Counted from the first letter of the stretch, positions 19,043 through 28,627 are shown. The stretch is DNA of 64,000 nucleotides from Pseudomonas sp. EpS/L25 (GCF_001512295.1 NZ_LNUP01000011.1:122226-186225), one strand, 5' to 3'. Made by a program: numbers and translations. The notes: generated from the letters alone by a model not told the origin.

Positions 19043-20374
19043 CTAGGCAGAGCGACCGAGGGCAGCCAGGGCGGCGTCCAGGGATTCACGCTGTTGCCGT
19101 TGGTAGAGCGTCATCTCGTCAAGCACCGGCGCGCCGAGGGCGGCTTCGAAAGCCGCACGATTGCCGCCGCTCCCGTATTCGCGCTGGCTACCGGCCCCCA
19201 GGTTGGACTGGAAGATGCCGGCGGCGCTGACCGGCAGGAAGTCTTCGTAGGTGATGGGATCGGCGATCAACTGGCCGGCGGTGATCAGGGCTTCGGGATC
19301 GGTGGTATCGATACCTGGGCGACTGCCCGTGCCGACGCGGTAGCGGAACCAGGCCAGGCCCTGGCGGCGCAGTTCGTCCCAGTCGTCCGGTAGAGCCTCG
19401 AACACCTGCGCCAGCACGCTGGCGTAGTCGCTACCGGCAACCTTGCTGCGCTGGCGAACCTCCTGCAGCAGTTCGTCGTAGCGCTGCCGGCCAGCCGGGG
19501 TGAGGGCCACGCCGCGCTGTTCGATCTCGCCAAAGCGCGCGGTATGCGAGCCCTGGACTTCGCCCTGGAACAGGATGGGCTCTTCCAGCGCCTTGAAGCT
19601 GGTCTGACGCAGCAGGATGGGGCACCGGCGACGCGGCGGGCCTTCGATGGTTTCCTTGGGCGCGATACCGCGGGCGGGCATCCTGGCCTGGACGGCGTCG
19701 ATGTCGAGGGTGCGCGGGGTCAGGTGGTTGATGTGGGGGCCCTTGAAGCAGACCACGTCGGCAATCAGCCGATGGGCGTCGTGCAGCCGCTGGTAGAGGC
19801 CGGCGTCGACATTGGCCTCACGGTGCCAGCGGAAGGTCTCCAGGGCTTCCTGGACGAAGGCATCGGCCTCGGGGTCGGTCAGGCCACCCTGGGTCTCGGC
19901 GCGCTCGATCAATTCCAGCGCACCAGGGGTGAAGATACGGCGCCCGGCCAGCACCCGCTCGGCCAGCTGGCGCAGTTCGGCGTTTTCGATCAGTTCCAAA
20001 CGCAGCAGCGAGGTGAAGACGCGGAAGGGATTGCGCTGCAGGGCGACCGGGTCCACCGGGCGGAAAGCCGTGGAGTGTACCGGCACGCCCGCCACGCTCA
20101 GGTCGTAGTAGCCGACCGGCTGCATGCCCATCACCGCGAACAGTCGCCGCAGGGTGGCCAGCTCGGCCGCGGTGCCGACCCGGATGGCACCATGGCGCTC
20201 CAGATCCAGGCGCTCCGCGGAGTCCTGGGCGAAACCCGGCTGTCCGGCGTTCACCTCGGCGACCAGTTCCAGCAGGGTGCCGTACTGCGGCACTTCCTGG
20301 CGATACATCGCGGACATGGCCTGGGAAAAACGGGTGCGGATGGCGTCCGGGGAAAGCAGCGGCGGGGCGGTCAT
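19043..20374 (-). CDS. hglS: 2-oxoadipate dioxygenase/decarboxylase (DUF1338)
   Basis: HglS is a non-haem iron enzyme that turns 2-oxoadipate into D-2-hydroxyglutarate in D-lysine catabolism. The 443-residue length fits. Visible family elements are VPVHSTAFRPVDP (metal histidine and substrate arginine), GPHINHLTPRTLDID (second histidine) and HTARFGEIEQRG (carboxylate ligand region). The downstream Lrp-type regulator is consistent with amino-acid catabolism, but no other lysine genes are within the window. DUF1338 members of unknown specificity remain an alternative. Confidence 0.82.
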   Translation of the reverse strand: MTAPPLLSPDAIRTRFSQAMSAMYRQEVPQYGTLLELVAEVNAGQPGFAQDSAERLDLERHGAIRVGTAAELATLRRLFAVMGMQPVGYYDLSVAGVPVHSTAFRPVDPVALQRNPFRVFTSLLRLELIENAELRQLAERVLAGRRIFTPGALELIERAETQGGLTDPEADAFVQEALETFRWHREANVDAGLYQRLHDAHRLIADVVCFKGPHINHLTPRTLDIDAVQARMPARGIAPKETIEGPPRRRCPILLRQTSFKALEEPILFQGEVQGSHTARFGEIEQRGVALTPAGRQRYDELLQEVRQRSKVAGSDYASVLAQVFEALPDDWDELRRQGLAWFRYRVGTGSRPGIDTTDPEALITAGQLIADPITYEDFLPVSAAGIFQSNLGAGSQREYGSGGNRAAFEAALGAPVLDEMTLYQRQQRESLDAALAALGRSA

Positions 20375-20492
20375 GGGAGCGGCTCCTGGCTCAGGCTAGA
20401 CGTCGATTTCGACACGCCGCCGCGCGCTGCTCAAGCGATCTTTGCTCATTGGATCATTCCCCCGGGGAATGGGCGCACCGGTAGCTGCTGCC

Positions 20493-20741
20493 CTAGTGAT
20501 CCTTGTGCTGGGCCTTGGGCTTCTTCACGTGATCGGCACCGATATCGCTGCCCGAACCGCCGCTGGAGCCGTTGTCGGCCGCGCCGACGCCGGTGCTGGG
20601 CGCCTTTTCCATGCCATGGGTACTGGTGGGATCGGGTCGCGCGGGGGTGGCCGGGGGATTGGTCGGGCTGGTCTGGGCCAGGGCGGCGCCGGACAGACCC
20701 AGGCCCAGGATCAAGGTGGGAAGCAGCAGGGACTTGCGCAT
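20493..20741 (-). CDS. small secreted low-complexity protein
   Basis: An 82-residue protein with a clear signal peptide (MRKSLLLPTLILGLGLSGAA, cleavage after ALA-QT). The mature part is rich in Pro, Thr, Ser and Gly and ends in a basic KKPKAQHKDH tail. No domain is recognised. The start has a purine-rich ribosome site (GAGGAAT-like) just upstream. It lies next to a second small secreted gene with the same processed N-terminal pattern, so the two may be diverged paralogues. Confidence 0.65.
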   Translation of the reverse strand: MRKSLLLPTLILGLGLSGAALAQTSPTNPPATPARPDPTSTHGMEKAPSTGVGAADNGSSGGSGSDIGADHVKKPKAQHKDH

Positions 20742-20811
20742 GGGAGGATTCCTCTGGACGGATTCACTCCCGTTTAGGCACCTCCCGCGCAGGGAGGTGC
20801 CACACCGTGGG

Positions 20812-21021
20812 TCAGCTGCCGCTGGTGCTGGCCTTGTGGACCTTCTTGTGGGCCACCTTCTTGTGATGGGTGGTGGCCTGCTTGCCGCTCTTGGCGGGAC
20901 TGCTGGTGGTGGCGCTCGGCGTCGCCGCGGGATCGGCGGGCGCCGTCTGGGCGAAGGCGGCAGAGGTGGCCAGGAGGCCGGCGAGGGTCAGGCAGAGGGT
21001 GGTGCTTTTCATGGAAGTCAC
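20812..21021 (-). CDS. small secreted Lys/His-rich protein
   Basis: A 69-residue protein, or 66 if the second ATG at 21012 is used. It has a signal peptide ending SAAFAQT and a basic tail HHKKVAHKKVHKAS. The composition resembles acid-shock-type small periplasmic proteins, but I see no true family motif. It is followed 70 bases downstream on the same strand by the similar 82-residue gene. Function unknown. Confidence 0.6.
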   Translation of the reverse strand: MTSMKSTTLCLTLAGLLATSAAFAQTAPADPAATPSATTSSPAKSGKQATTHHKKVAHKKVHKASTSGS

Positions 21022-21208
21022 TCCTTCGGTGGCTGATTGCCGGTTCAGTTAGCCGGCTTTCGCCCGGCAAAAGCGTGTTCGCGTCCACAGTCGAGCCAAT
21101 AGGTAACAAGATATTTCCGTCGACTGCCAAGGCGTTAACAGTCCGACGAGGCGTTCGCAGCGCCTTGGCCTTGGGCATAATGCCGGGAGTCCCCCATCGT
21201 GCCCGTCC

Positions 21209-23023
21209 ATGTCCAAGAGCCCCGATCTTCCCAAGCGCCCGCGCTGGAGCAGCCTGCTGCTGCTGGCCCTGGGCCTGACGCTGCTGCTGATTCCACTGCG
21301 CTATGCGGCCCAGCACTACTACGAGGCGCAGCTGGCCGAGCAGAACGGTCAGACCCTGGATCTCTACGTGGCCAACCTGCTCGGCACCCTGAGGCGCTAC
21401 GAGGTGCTGCCGGACCTGCTTGGCGATCTCCCGGTGCTGCGCAACGCCCTTGCGCACCAGGGTGACGAGGCGTCCCAGGACGCCGCCAGTCGCATGCTGG
21501 AAGACATCCGCCAGCGCACCGGTGCGGACGTCATCTACCTGATGCAGGACGACGGCACCTGCCTGGCCAGCTCCAACTATCGCCAACCGGACAGCTTCAT
21601 CGGCCGCGATTTCTCCTTCCGCCCCTATTTCAAGGCGGCCATGCAGGGGCAGCCCGGGCGGTTCTTCGGCCTCGGCACCACCTCCAGCAAACGCGGCTAC
21701 TATTTCGCCGCCGCGGTACGCGATGGCGCGGGTGCCATCGGCGTGGTGGTGGTCAAGGTCGATCTGGACAGTGCGGAACAGCTCTGGGGCAATGCGCCCG
21801 AGCAGTTGCTGGTGACCGATGACCTGGGCGTGGTCATCCTCACCTCCCACGACGCCTGGCGCTTCCGCGCCACCCATCCGCTGGACGAGCGCCAGCGCGA
21901 GCAGGTCAACGCCAACCGGCCCTACCCCACCACCAATCCTGCACCCCTGACCCTGGTACCCGGCGACTGGCTGACCCAAACCCGCAATCTCGACGAGGTG
22001 GGCTGGACCGCACAGATCCTGGCACCGCGGGAGATGGTCGAGCGCCAGGTACGCAGTGCGCTCTACATCGGCGCGGCGACGCTGCTGGCGCTGCTCCTGC
22101 TGCTGGTGGTGATGACCCTGAGACGCCGCCACTTCATCGAGCGCCTGGCGCTGGATGCCCGGGCCAAGCGCGACCTGGAGCTGAACGTGGAGGAACGTAC
22201 CCGCGACCTGCAGACGCTCAACGCGCGCTTGCAGCAGGAGGTACACGACCGCGAACAGGCCCAGCGCGAATTGATGCGCGCCCAGGACGAAGCCGTCCAG
22301 GCCGGCAAGCTGTCGGCCCTGGGGACCATGTCGGCCAGCATCAGCCACGAACTCAACCAGCCCCTGGCGGCCATCCGCAGCTACACGGAAAACGCCGCCG
22401 TGCTGCTCGACCATGGCCGGCTGGACGACGCCCGCGGCAATCTCAAGCTGATCGGCGAACTGACCACGCGCATGGCCAATATCATCGCCCATCTCAAGGC
22501 CTATGCCCGCGGCGCCCGGCGGGCGCCGGAGAGCGTGGTGCTGCAGGGCGCCCTGGAAGACGCCCTGGCGCTGGTCGCCGCACGCCGCCGGGCCATGCAG
22601 GTGGAGCTGATCCGTGACCTGCCCGATGCACCGCTGTGGGTGCAGGCCGGGGAAACCCGCCTGCGGCAGATCATCAGCAACCTGCTGAGCAATGCCCTCG
22701 ATGCCCTGGCGGAAAAGACCAGCACCCGCCGGCTGTGGCTGACGACGCGTATCGACGAGCGCGGCGTGACGCTGGTCCTGAGGGACAACGGCCCCGGCTT
22801 CTCCAGCGAGGCCCTGGCCCGCGCCCACGAACCCTTCTTCACCACCAAGGCCACCGCCCAAGGGCTCGGCCTGGGCCTGGCGATCTGCGATAACCTGTTG
22901 CGGACCCTGGGTGGCCACCTGCACCTGTCCAACCATGCCGATGGCGGTGCCGAGGTGCGCCTCTATCTGCTGCACGGCAAGCCCGGCGTCGCCGCGGTGC
23001 CCCAGGAAGAAGTCCGCGGTTGA
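21209..23023 (+). CDS. dctB: C4-dicarboxylate sensor histidine kinase
   Basis: A 604-residue membrane sensor kinase. A transmembrane helix at residues 13-35 and another near 285-305 flank a periplasmic double-PDC/Cache sensor region. The cytoplasmic part has a coiled segment and then the H-box SASISHELNQPLAAI, N-box NLLSNALDAL, G1 DNGPGFS and G2 GLGLGLAI. The domain plan and the DctD partner 30 bases downstream identify it as DctB, which senses succinate, malate or fumarate. The transporter genes it should control (dctA or dctPQM) are not in the window. Confidence 0.87.
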   Translation: MSKSPDLPKRPRWSSLLLLALGLTLLLIPLRYAAQHYYEAQLAEQNGQTLDLYVANLLGTLRRYEVLPDLLGDLPVLRNALAHQGDEASQDAASRMLEDIRQRTGADVIYLMQDDGTCLASSNYRQPDSFIGRDFSFRPYFKAAMQGQPGRFFGLGTTSSKRGYYFAAAVRDGAGAIGVVVVKVDLDSAEQLWGNAPEQLLVTDDLGVVILTSHDAWRFRATHPLDERQREQVNANRPYPTTNPAPLTLVPGDWLTQTRNLDEVGWTAQILAPREMVERQVRSALYIGAATLLALLLLLVVMTLRRRHFIERLALDARAKRDLELNVEERTRDLQTLNARLQQEVHDREQAQRELMRAQDEAVQAGKLSALGTMSASISHELNQPLAAIRSYTENAAVLLDHGRLDDARGNLKLIGELTTRMANIIAHLKAYARGARRAPESVVLQGALEDALALVAARRRAMQVELIRDLPDAPLWVQAGETRLRQIISNLLSNALDALAEKTSTRRLWLTTRIDERGVTLVLRDNGPGFSSEALARAHEPFFTTKATAQGLGLGLAICDNLLRTLGGHLHLSNHADGGAEVRLYLLHGKPGVAAVPQEEVRG

Positions 23024-23053
23024 CCGCGTCGCCCCCACATTCAGGTCCTTGTC

Positions 23054-24487
23054 ATGAACACCCTGCCCCCCTTCGATCCCGCCAGCCAGATCCTGCTGAT
23101 CGACGACGACGCCCATCTGCGCCTGGCCCTGAGCCAGACCCTGGACCTGGCCGGCTTCAAGGTGACCACCCTGGCCGATGCCCGTGACCTGGACATGGTC
23201 GCCGTGCGCGACTGGCCCGGCGTGGTGGTCAGCGACATCCGCATGCCCGGCATCGATGGCCTGGAGCTGCTGGCCCAGCTGCACCAGCGCGACGCCGAAT
23301 TGCCGGTGGTGCTCATCACCGGCCACGGCGACGTGCCCCTGGCGGTGCAGGCCATGCGCGCCGGTGCCTACGACTTCCTGGAGAAACCCTTCGCCAACGA
23401 CGCTCTGATCGACAGCGTGCGCCGCGCCCTGGGCGCCCGCCATCTGGTGCTGGAGAACCGCAGCCTGCGCCTGGCCCTGGCCGAGCGCCAGGAATTGCAG
23501 ACGCGCCTGATCGGCCAGACCCCGGGCATGGCGCGCCTGCGCGACCAGATCGGCGCCCTGGCGGCGACCCAGGCAGACGTACTGATCCATGGCGAGACCG
23601 GTGCCGGCAAGGAAGTGGTGGCTCGCGCCCTGCACGACCTGTCGAACCGTCGCGACGGCCCCTTCGTCGCCATCAACGCCGGTGCACTGGCCGAGTCCGT
23701 GGTGGAGAGCGAACTCTTCGGTCACGAACAGGGCGCCTTCACTGGTGCCCAGAAGCGCCGCATCGGCAAGTTCGAATACGCCAGCGGCGGCACCCTCTTC
23801 CTCGACGAGATCGAGAGCATGAGCCTGGACGTCCAGGTCAAGCTGCTCCGCCTGCTGCAGGAGCGCAAGGTCGAGCGGCTGGGCTCCAACCAGCAGATCC
23901 CGCTGGACATCCGGGTGGTCGCCGCGACCAAGGAAGACCTGCGCCAGGCCGCCGACCAGGGCCGCTTCCGCGCCGACCTCTACTACCGGCTGAACGTCGC
24001 CACCCTGCGCATTCCCGCCCTGCGTGAGCGCAGCGAAGACATCCTGCCGCTATTCCGCCACTTCGCCCTGGCCGCCGCCGAGCGCCATGGCACGCCGGTG
24101 CGCGAGCCCGATGCCGAGCAGCGCGCCGCCTTGATCGCCCACAGCTGGCCGGGCAACGTACGCGAATTGCAGAACGCCGCCGAACGCTTCGCCCTGGGGC
24201 TGGACCTGGCCCTGGACAACAGTGCCTATACGCCCCTGGCGCCCATGACGGCGGCGCCCGTAGCCGCTTCCACGGTGGCGGCAACGCCCGCCGTCGCCCT
24301 CGCAGCCGGGCTGGGCGAGCAGGTCGAGGCCTTCGAACGCGAGCTCATCCAGCGCGAACTGGCCCGCCCCCATGCCTCCCTGCGCAGCCTGGCCGAAGCC
24401 TTGGGCCTGCCGCGCAAGACGCTGTCCGACAAGCTGCGCAAGCACGATTTGCAATTCACCGGCGGCGCGGCGGACGAGGGCGACTAA
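23054..24487 (+). CDS. dctD: C4-dicarboxylate response regulator, sigma-54 activator
   Basis: A 477-residue NtrC-family regulator. The receiver domain carries IDDD and the phosphorylated aspartate in VVSDIRMPG (residue about 61). The AAA+ domain has Walker A GETGAGKE, the sigma-54 contact loop GAFTGA and the Walker B region TLFLDEIE. The C-terminal helix-turn-helix LRSLAEALGLPRKTLSDKLR is of Fis type. It forms an operon with dctB and should activate sigma-54 promoters of dicarboxylate transport. Confidence 0.9.
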   Translation: MNTLPPFDPASQILLIDDDAHLRLALSQTLDLAGFKVTTLADARDLDMVAVRDWPGVVVSDIRMPGIDGLELLAQLHQRDAELPVVLITGHGDVPLAVQAMRAGAYDFLEKPFANDALIDSVRRALGARHLVLENRSLRLALAERQELQTRLIGQTPGMARLRDQIGALAATQADVLIHGETGAGKEVVARALHDLSNRRDGPFVAINAGALAESVVESELFGHEQGAFTGAQKRRIGKFEYASGGTLFLDEIESMSLDVQVKLLRLLQERKVERLGSNQQIPLDIRVVAATKEDLRQAADQGRFRADLYYRLNVATLRIPALRERSEDILPLFRHFALAAAERHGTPVREPDAEQRAALIAHSWPGNVRELQNAAERFALGLDLALDNSAYTPLAPMTAAPVAASTVAATPAVALAAGLGEQVEAFERELIQRELARPHASLRSLAEALGLPRKTLSDKLRKHDLQFTGGAADEGD

Positions 24488-24555
24488 GGGCGGCTGGCCG
24501 CGCCTGCCCAGGAATGGCAGAGTGCGACCCTAGGCGTTCGCCCAAGGAGACCCTC

Positions 24556-25578
24556 TTGACCTCGCTCATGCTCGCAGAAGCCGCCGCCAGCGGGGCGGCC
24601 GTCGCCCGCCAACTGGAGACCATCGACCAGGCTCTGGCGGACTTGGCTGCCGATCTCAGGGCCAATCCGCCCCAGCTGGCGCTCACCGTGGCCCGTGGCA
24701 GTTCGGATCATGCGGCGAGCTACTTCGCCTACCTGGCCATGGCCCACCTGGGTCTGCCGGTGCTGTCCTTGCCACCGTCCCTGGTGACCCTGCGCCAGGC
24801 GCCGCTGCGCGTCGAAGGCCAGCTCGCCCTGGGCTTTTCCCAGTCCGGCCGCAGCCCCGATCTGATCGAGACCCTCACCGCCCTGGATCGCTACGGCGCC
24901 CGCACCGCGGCGCTGGTCAACGAGATCGACTCGCCGTTGGCGCTGGCCTGCCGCCACGCCCTGGGCGTACAGGCGGGACCGGAACACAGCATCGCCGCCA
25001 CCAAGAGCTTCATCGCCACCCTGGCCGCCGCGGCGCGGCTAATCGCCCACTGGCAGCAGGACGAGACCCTGCTCGCCGCCGGGACGGCCCTGCCGGAGGC
25101 CCTGGATCACGCTGCCGAGTTGAGCTGGGCGCCAGCACTGCCAGTGCTGCGCGACGCCGAGCGCTGCATGGTGGTCGGCCGGGGGCCGGGCTTCGCCATC
25201 GCCCAGGAAGCCGCACTCAAGCTCAAGGAGACCTCGGCGCTGCAAGGCGAGGCCTTCAGTGGCGCCGAGCTGCAACATGGTCCCCTGGCACTGGTGGAGC
25301 GCGGCTATCCGCTGCTGATCTTCGCCCTGCGCGGCCCGGAACAGGCCGGCCTGTTGCAACTGGCCCGCGACCTCCGCGGTCGCGGCGCCCGGGTGCTGCT
25401 GGCCGCCCCGGAAGACATCGCCGAACGTGATCTGCCCCTGGTCACCGCCGCTCATCCCGACCTGGACGGCCTGCTGGCGATCCAGAGTTTCTACCGCATG
25501 GCCGCACTGCTGGCCGAGGCCCGCGGCCAGGACCCGGACCAGCCGCGGCACCTGCGCAAGGTCACCCTCACCCGCTGA
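24556..25578 (+). CDS. SIS-domain sugar-phosphate deaminase/isomerase
   Basis: About 340 residues made of two SIS domains, the isomerase half of glucosamine synthase without the glutaminase. Motifs include VARGSSDHAASYFAYL, GFSQSGRSPDLIETL and SIAATKSFIATLAA. This matches NagB-II type glucosamine-6-phosphate deaminases or related amino-sugar phosphate enzymes. I prefer the TTG start at 24556 because AAGGAG lies six bases upstream; the ATG at 24514 has no such site. It stands alone between dctD and the curli operon. Confidence 0.78.
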   Translation: MTSLMLAEAAASGAAVARQLETIDQALADLAADLRANPPQLALTVARGSSDHAASYFAYLAMAHLGLPVLSLPPSLVTLRQAPLRVEGQLALGFSQSGRSPDLIETLTALDRYGARTAALVNEIDSPLALACRHALGVQAGPEHSIAATKSFIATLAAAARLIAHWQQDETLLAAGTALPEALDHAAELSWAPALPVLRDAERCMVVGRGPGFAIAQEAALKLKETSALQGEAFSGAELQHGPLALVERGYPLLIFALRGPEQAGLLQLARDLRGRGARVLLAAPEDIAERDLPLVTAAHPDLDGLLAIQSFYRMAALLAEARGQDPDQPRHLRKVTLTR

Positions 25579-25786
25579 GGCCGAGAGGCACTGTCAGCTG
25601 CCGGTACCTCGTTCGCCGCTCCATCCTCCGGCCTAATCCTTTGGATCTAGCGGCCGGAAGCCAGCACGGCAACAATCTGCCAAACGGTCCACAGAGCCGT
25701 TAAGTCGCTGGAAATCAGTCAGTTTTCGCTTGTCGTGCGGGTCGATTTGTCTCAGCGTTCGCGCAACGGATGATGAGGCAGCACAT

Positions 25787-26413
25787 ATGGACATGCGCAC
25801 GGACCCTGCGAGAAAGGTCCGCCTGACGACGGCGAACGTCCTGCTGGCGGAATTGCTCAAACCCTTCCTGCACGAACGCCACGGCATCGAGCTGATCCTG
25901 GCCCGCGAACTGGATGACGTCGGTGACGCCAGCCTGGTGCTGGTCGATCTCGGCAGCGTGCCGGTGGCGCAGCTCGAGCGCTGGCTGGAAGGCCAGCCGC
26001 CGGTCGCCACCGTGGCCTTCCTCAACGCCACGCCCGAGCAGGCCTTGCCCTGGGTCGAGCGCTTTCCCGCGATCCAGGGCGTGTTCGCCCCGCAAGCCAG
26101 CCCCGAACAACTGCTGCAGGGCCTGGGTGCCCTGCTGGCCGGCGAGGACTGGCTGCCGCGCGCCATCCTCGCCCACCTGCTGCGCCGTTCGCGCGAGCGG
26201 CCGAGCATCGCCGCCGACGGCCTGACCCGCCGCGAGCGGGAGATCCTGCGGCTGGTCGGCCGCGGCCTATCCAACGCCGCCATCGGCGAGGCGCTCTGCC
26301 TGAGCACCCATACGGTCAAGAGCCACATGCACAACCTGCTGCGCAAGACCGGCGCCGCCAACCGCGCCGAGGCGGCGCTGCGCTTCCATGCGGGCCAGGA
26401 TCTGCCGGGATGA
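25787..26413 (+). CDS. csgD: curli master regulator, LuxR/CsgD family
   Basis: About 208 residues: a degenerate receiver-like N-terminal domain lacking the acidic phosphorylation pocket, and a C-terminal LuxR helix-turn-helix (LTRREREILRLVGRGLSNAA then STHTVKSHMHNLLRKTGAAN). The position immediately before csgE with a 4-base overlap identifies it as CsgD, activator of curli expression. The start at 25787 is preferred to 25730 because GATGAGG precedes it and the extra residues are not conserved-looking. Confidence 0.82.
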   Translation: MDMRTDPARKVRLTTANVLLAELLKPFLHERHGIELILARELDDVGDASLVLVDLGSVPVAQLERWLEGQPPVATVAFLNATPEQALPWVERFPAIQGVFAPQASPEQLLQGLGALLAGEDWLPRAILAHLLRRSRERPSIAADGLTRREREILRLVGRGLSNAAIGEALCLSTHTVKSHMHNLLRKTGAANRAEAALRFHAGQDLPG

Positions 26414-26793
26414 AGGCGGCCTGGCTGCTGTTCGGCCTGCTCATGACCGGCACGGTGCGCGCCGAGGGCGAGCTGATCCAGGGCCTGCTGATGGACAACA
26501 CCATCTCGCGCTTCGGCCACGACTTCTATCGCCACTTCGCCGACCGGCTGACTGACACCACCGAACTGGACTTCAACCTGGTGGTGCGCGAGCGACCCTC
26601 GGCGCGCTGGGGCAGCCTGGTCTGGGTCGAGTACGAGCAGCGGCTGCTCTATCGCCAGTTCATTCCGCCGAACAACAGCGAACTCAAGGATGCCGCCTAT
26701 GCCGCGGCGGACCAGGTCCACGAGGGCATCACCCGGCGGCGCCTGGAGAACCTGCTGCAGGACACTTTCGACATGGATAAGGACGAGTTATGA
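26410..26793 (+). CDS. csgE: curli assembly specificity factor
   Basis: A 127-residue periplasmic protein with a signal peptide ending VRA-EG. The body has GLLMDNTISRFGHDFYRHF and LVVRERPSARWGSLVWVEY, diagnostic for CsgE, which caps the CsgG pore and directs curlin subunits to it. It overlaps csgD and csgF by four bases each (ATGA-type), so translation is coupled through the operon. Confidence 0.9.
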   Translation: MKAAWLLFGLLMTGTVRAEGELIQGLLMDNTISRFGHDFYRHFADRLTDTTELDFNLVVRERPSARWGSLVWVEYEQRLLYRQFIPPNNSELKDAAYAAADQVHEGITRRRLENLLQDTFDMDKDEL

Positions 26794-27194
26794 ACGCGCA
26801 CGCCTGGAAGGCCCTGTTCCTGCTCTGGACCCTGGGCGTCGCCTCGGCCATGGCGACCGAGCTGGTCTATTCGCCGGTGAATCCGTCCTTCGGCGGCAAC
26901 CCGCTCAACGGTACCTACCTGCTGAACAACGCCACCGCCCAGGATCGCCACAAGGATCCCGATCTGCGCAGCAGCAACAGCCAGTCGCCCCTCGAGCGCT
27001 TCACCAGCCAGCTGGAATCGCGGCTGCTGTCCCAGGTGCTGACCAACATCCAGGACGGCAACTCCGGCACGCTTTCCACCGACCAGTTCATCGTCAACAT
27101 CGTCGACGACTCCGGCAACCTGACCGTGCAGATCACCGACCGCAGTACCGGGGAGATTTCGGAAATCTCCGTCAACGGTTTCAACCAACCCTGA
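26790..27194 (+). CDS. csgF: curli nucleation-linked assembly protein
   Basis: A 134-residue exported protein with signal peptide ending ASAMA-TE. The mature start TELVYSPVNPSFGGNPLNG is the conserved segment by which CsgF inserts into the CsgG channel. The middle is the usual Asn/Gln-rich linker and the end is a small beta-rich domain. CsgF holds the CsgB nucleator at the cell surface. Confidence 0.92.
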   Translation: MNAHAWKALFLLWTLGVASAMATELVYSPVNPSFGGNPLNGTYLLNNATAQDRHKDPDLRSSNSQSPLERFTSQLESRLLSQVLTNIQDGNSGTLSTDQFIVNIVDDSGNLTVQITDRSTGEISEISVNGFNQP

Positions 27195-27200
27195 GCACGG

Positions 27201-28049
27201 ATGCCTGCCATGAACGCCTTTTCCCTGGTGGCAGCCCTGATCGCCGCCCTCGTCCTGACCGGCTGCGTGCGCGACCCCATGCCTGCCGAACAGAACGCCG
27301 CCCCGACCCTGACGCCACGGGCTTCCACCTATTACGACCTGCTCGCCCTGCCGCCACCCAAGGGCCCGCTGGTGGCCGCCGTCTATGGCTTTCGCGACCA
27401 GACCGGCCAGTACAAGCCCAATCCGGCCAGCTCCTTCTCCACCGCCGTCACCCAGGGCGCCGGCAGCATGCTGGTGGACGCCCTGCAGGCCAGCGGCTGG
27501 TTCGTGGTGCTCGAACGCGAGGGCCTGCAGAACCTGCTGACCGAGCGCAAGATCATCCGCGCCACCCAGAGCAAACCCGACCAGCCGGAGAATCTGCAGC
27601 AGGCCCTGCCCTCGCTGCAGGCGGCCAACCTGCTGCTCGAAGGCGGCGTGGTGGCCTACGACACCAACGTGCGCAGCGGCGGCGAAGGCGCCCGCTACCT
27701 GGGCATCGGCCTGTCCGAGGAATACCGGGTCGACCAGGTGACGGTGAACCTGCGCGCCATCGACACCCGCAGCGGCCGGGTGCTGGCCAACGTCATGACC
27801 TCCAAGACCATCTACTCCATCGGGCGCCAGGCCGGGGTCTTCAAGTTCATCGAATTCAAGAAGCTGCTCGAAGCCGAGTCCGGCTACACCACCAACGAGC
27901 CGGCACAGCTATGCGTGCTCTCGGCCATCGAGGCGGCGGTCGCCCATCTTATCGCCCAGGGCGTCGAGCGCCGCCTGTGGCTGGTGGCCGATGGGCGCGA
28001 TGCCCGCGATCCGGCGCTGACCAAGTACCTGGAGCCGACCCGCCGCTAG
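27201..28049 (+). CDS. csgG: curli secretion channel lipoprotein
   Basis: A 282-residue outer-membrane lipoprotein with lipobox LTGC near residue 24. CsgG forms the nonameric pore for curlin export. Recognisable segments are AVYGFRDQTGQYKP and SSFSTAVTQGAGSMLVDAL near the N-terminus and VVLEREGLQNLLTERKIIR in the globular domain. The length matches E. coli CsgG. Confidence 0.94.
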   Translation: MPAMNAFSLVAALIAALVLTGCVRDPMPAEQNAAPTLTPRASTYYDLLALPPPKGPLVAAVYGFRDQTGQYKPNPASSFSTAVTQGAGSMLVDALQASGWFVVLEREGLQNLLTERKIIRATQSKPDQPENLQQALPSLQAANLLLEGGVVAYDTNVRSGGEGARYLGIGLSEEYRVDQVTVNLRAIDTRSGRVLANVMTSKTIYSIGRQAGVFKFIEFKKLLEAESGYTTNEPAQLCVLSAIEAAVAHLIAQGVERRLWLVADGRDARDPALTKYLEPTRR

Positions 28050-28118
28050 GCATTAAGCCGCCCACCCGGTTGGTTTCGCTCCCTGGAGCGATAGCGAGGG
28101 GCCAGGCGGCTCCGGACA

Positions 28119-28604
28119 ATGCTCCGCGACAACATCCACGCCATGACGGTGATAGCCATGCGCAGCTCTGCCAGCAGCCTCGCCGCCCGCCTCGCCCTGA
28201 TGATGGGCCTGGCCGCTCCCGCCTTCGCCGCCGACCTCATGGAGACCGGTGACCTGGGCGCCGCACCGGCGGCCCAGCGCGACGCTGCCATCCTGCAGGT
28301 CGGCGCCGGCAACCAGGCGCTCATCGAGCAGCGCGGCACCGCGCTGCGAGGCTACATCGCCCAGAGTGGCGCCGCCCAGGAAGCTCGCCTGCTGCAGGAA
28401 GGCAACGACCTTAGCGCCGTCATCCTGCAGGCTGGCTATGGCAACGTCGCCAGTATCGAGCAGGTCGGCAGTGACAACCGCGCGGACATCCGCCAGTTCG
28501 GCGTCCAGGGTGACGCCCGCATCGAACAGTACGGCTCGGGGCTCTCCAGCCGCATCGTCCAGTACGGAAACAACCAGCACACGGTGGTACGGCAGTACCG
28601 CTGA
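28119..28604 (+). CDS. csgB: curli nucleator, minor curlin
   Basis: Up to 161 residues. A signal peptide ends APAFA-AD, so the functional start is probably 28143 or 28158; no strong ribosome site decides between them. The mature part has about five curlin repeats with the alternating Q/N and G pattern (ILQVGAGNQ, LLQEGNDLS, IEQVGSDNR, IEQYGSGLS, VQYGNNQ). Position directly before csgA and the basic C-terminal end RQYR support CsgB, the surface nucleator of amyloid growth. Confidence 0.82.
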   Translation: MLRDNIHAMTVIAMRSSASSLAARLALMMGLAAPAFAADLMETGDLGAAPAAQRDAAILQVGAGNQALIEQRGTALRGYIAQSGAAQEARLLQEGNDLSAVILQAGYGNVASIEQVGSDNRADIRQFGVQGDARIEQYGSGLSSRIVQYGNNQHTVVRQYR

Positions 28605-28627
28605 TGGCATTCATGGAGATCAGACAG

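Noticed and set aside
20454..20470. Palindrome CATTCCCC-C-GGGGAATG as a terminator
   Set aside because: No U-run follows on either strand; may be an operator before hglS, but nothing supports that.
20774..23725. 983-codon minus-strand open frame over dctB
   Set aside because: It is antisense to a full DctB with all kinase motifs; composition is Gln/Gly/His-rich low complexity, typical of mirror frames in GC-rich genes.
28604..28627. Upstream ATG codons of csgA as the start
   Set aside because: They add residues before a well-formed signal peptide, while the ATG at 28628 has GGAG at proper spacing.
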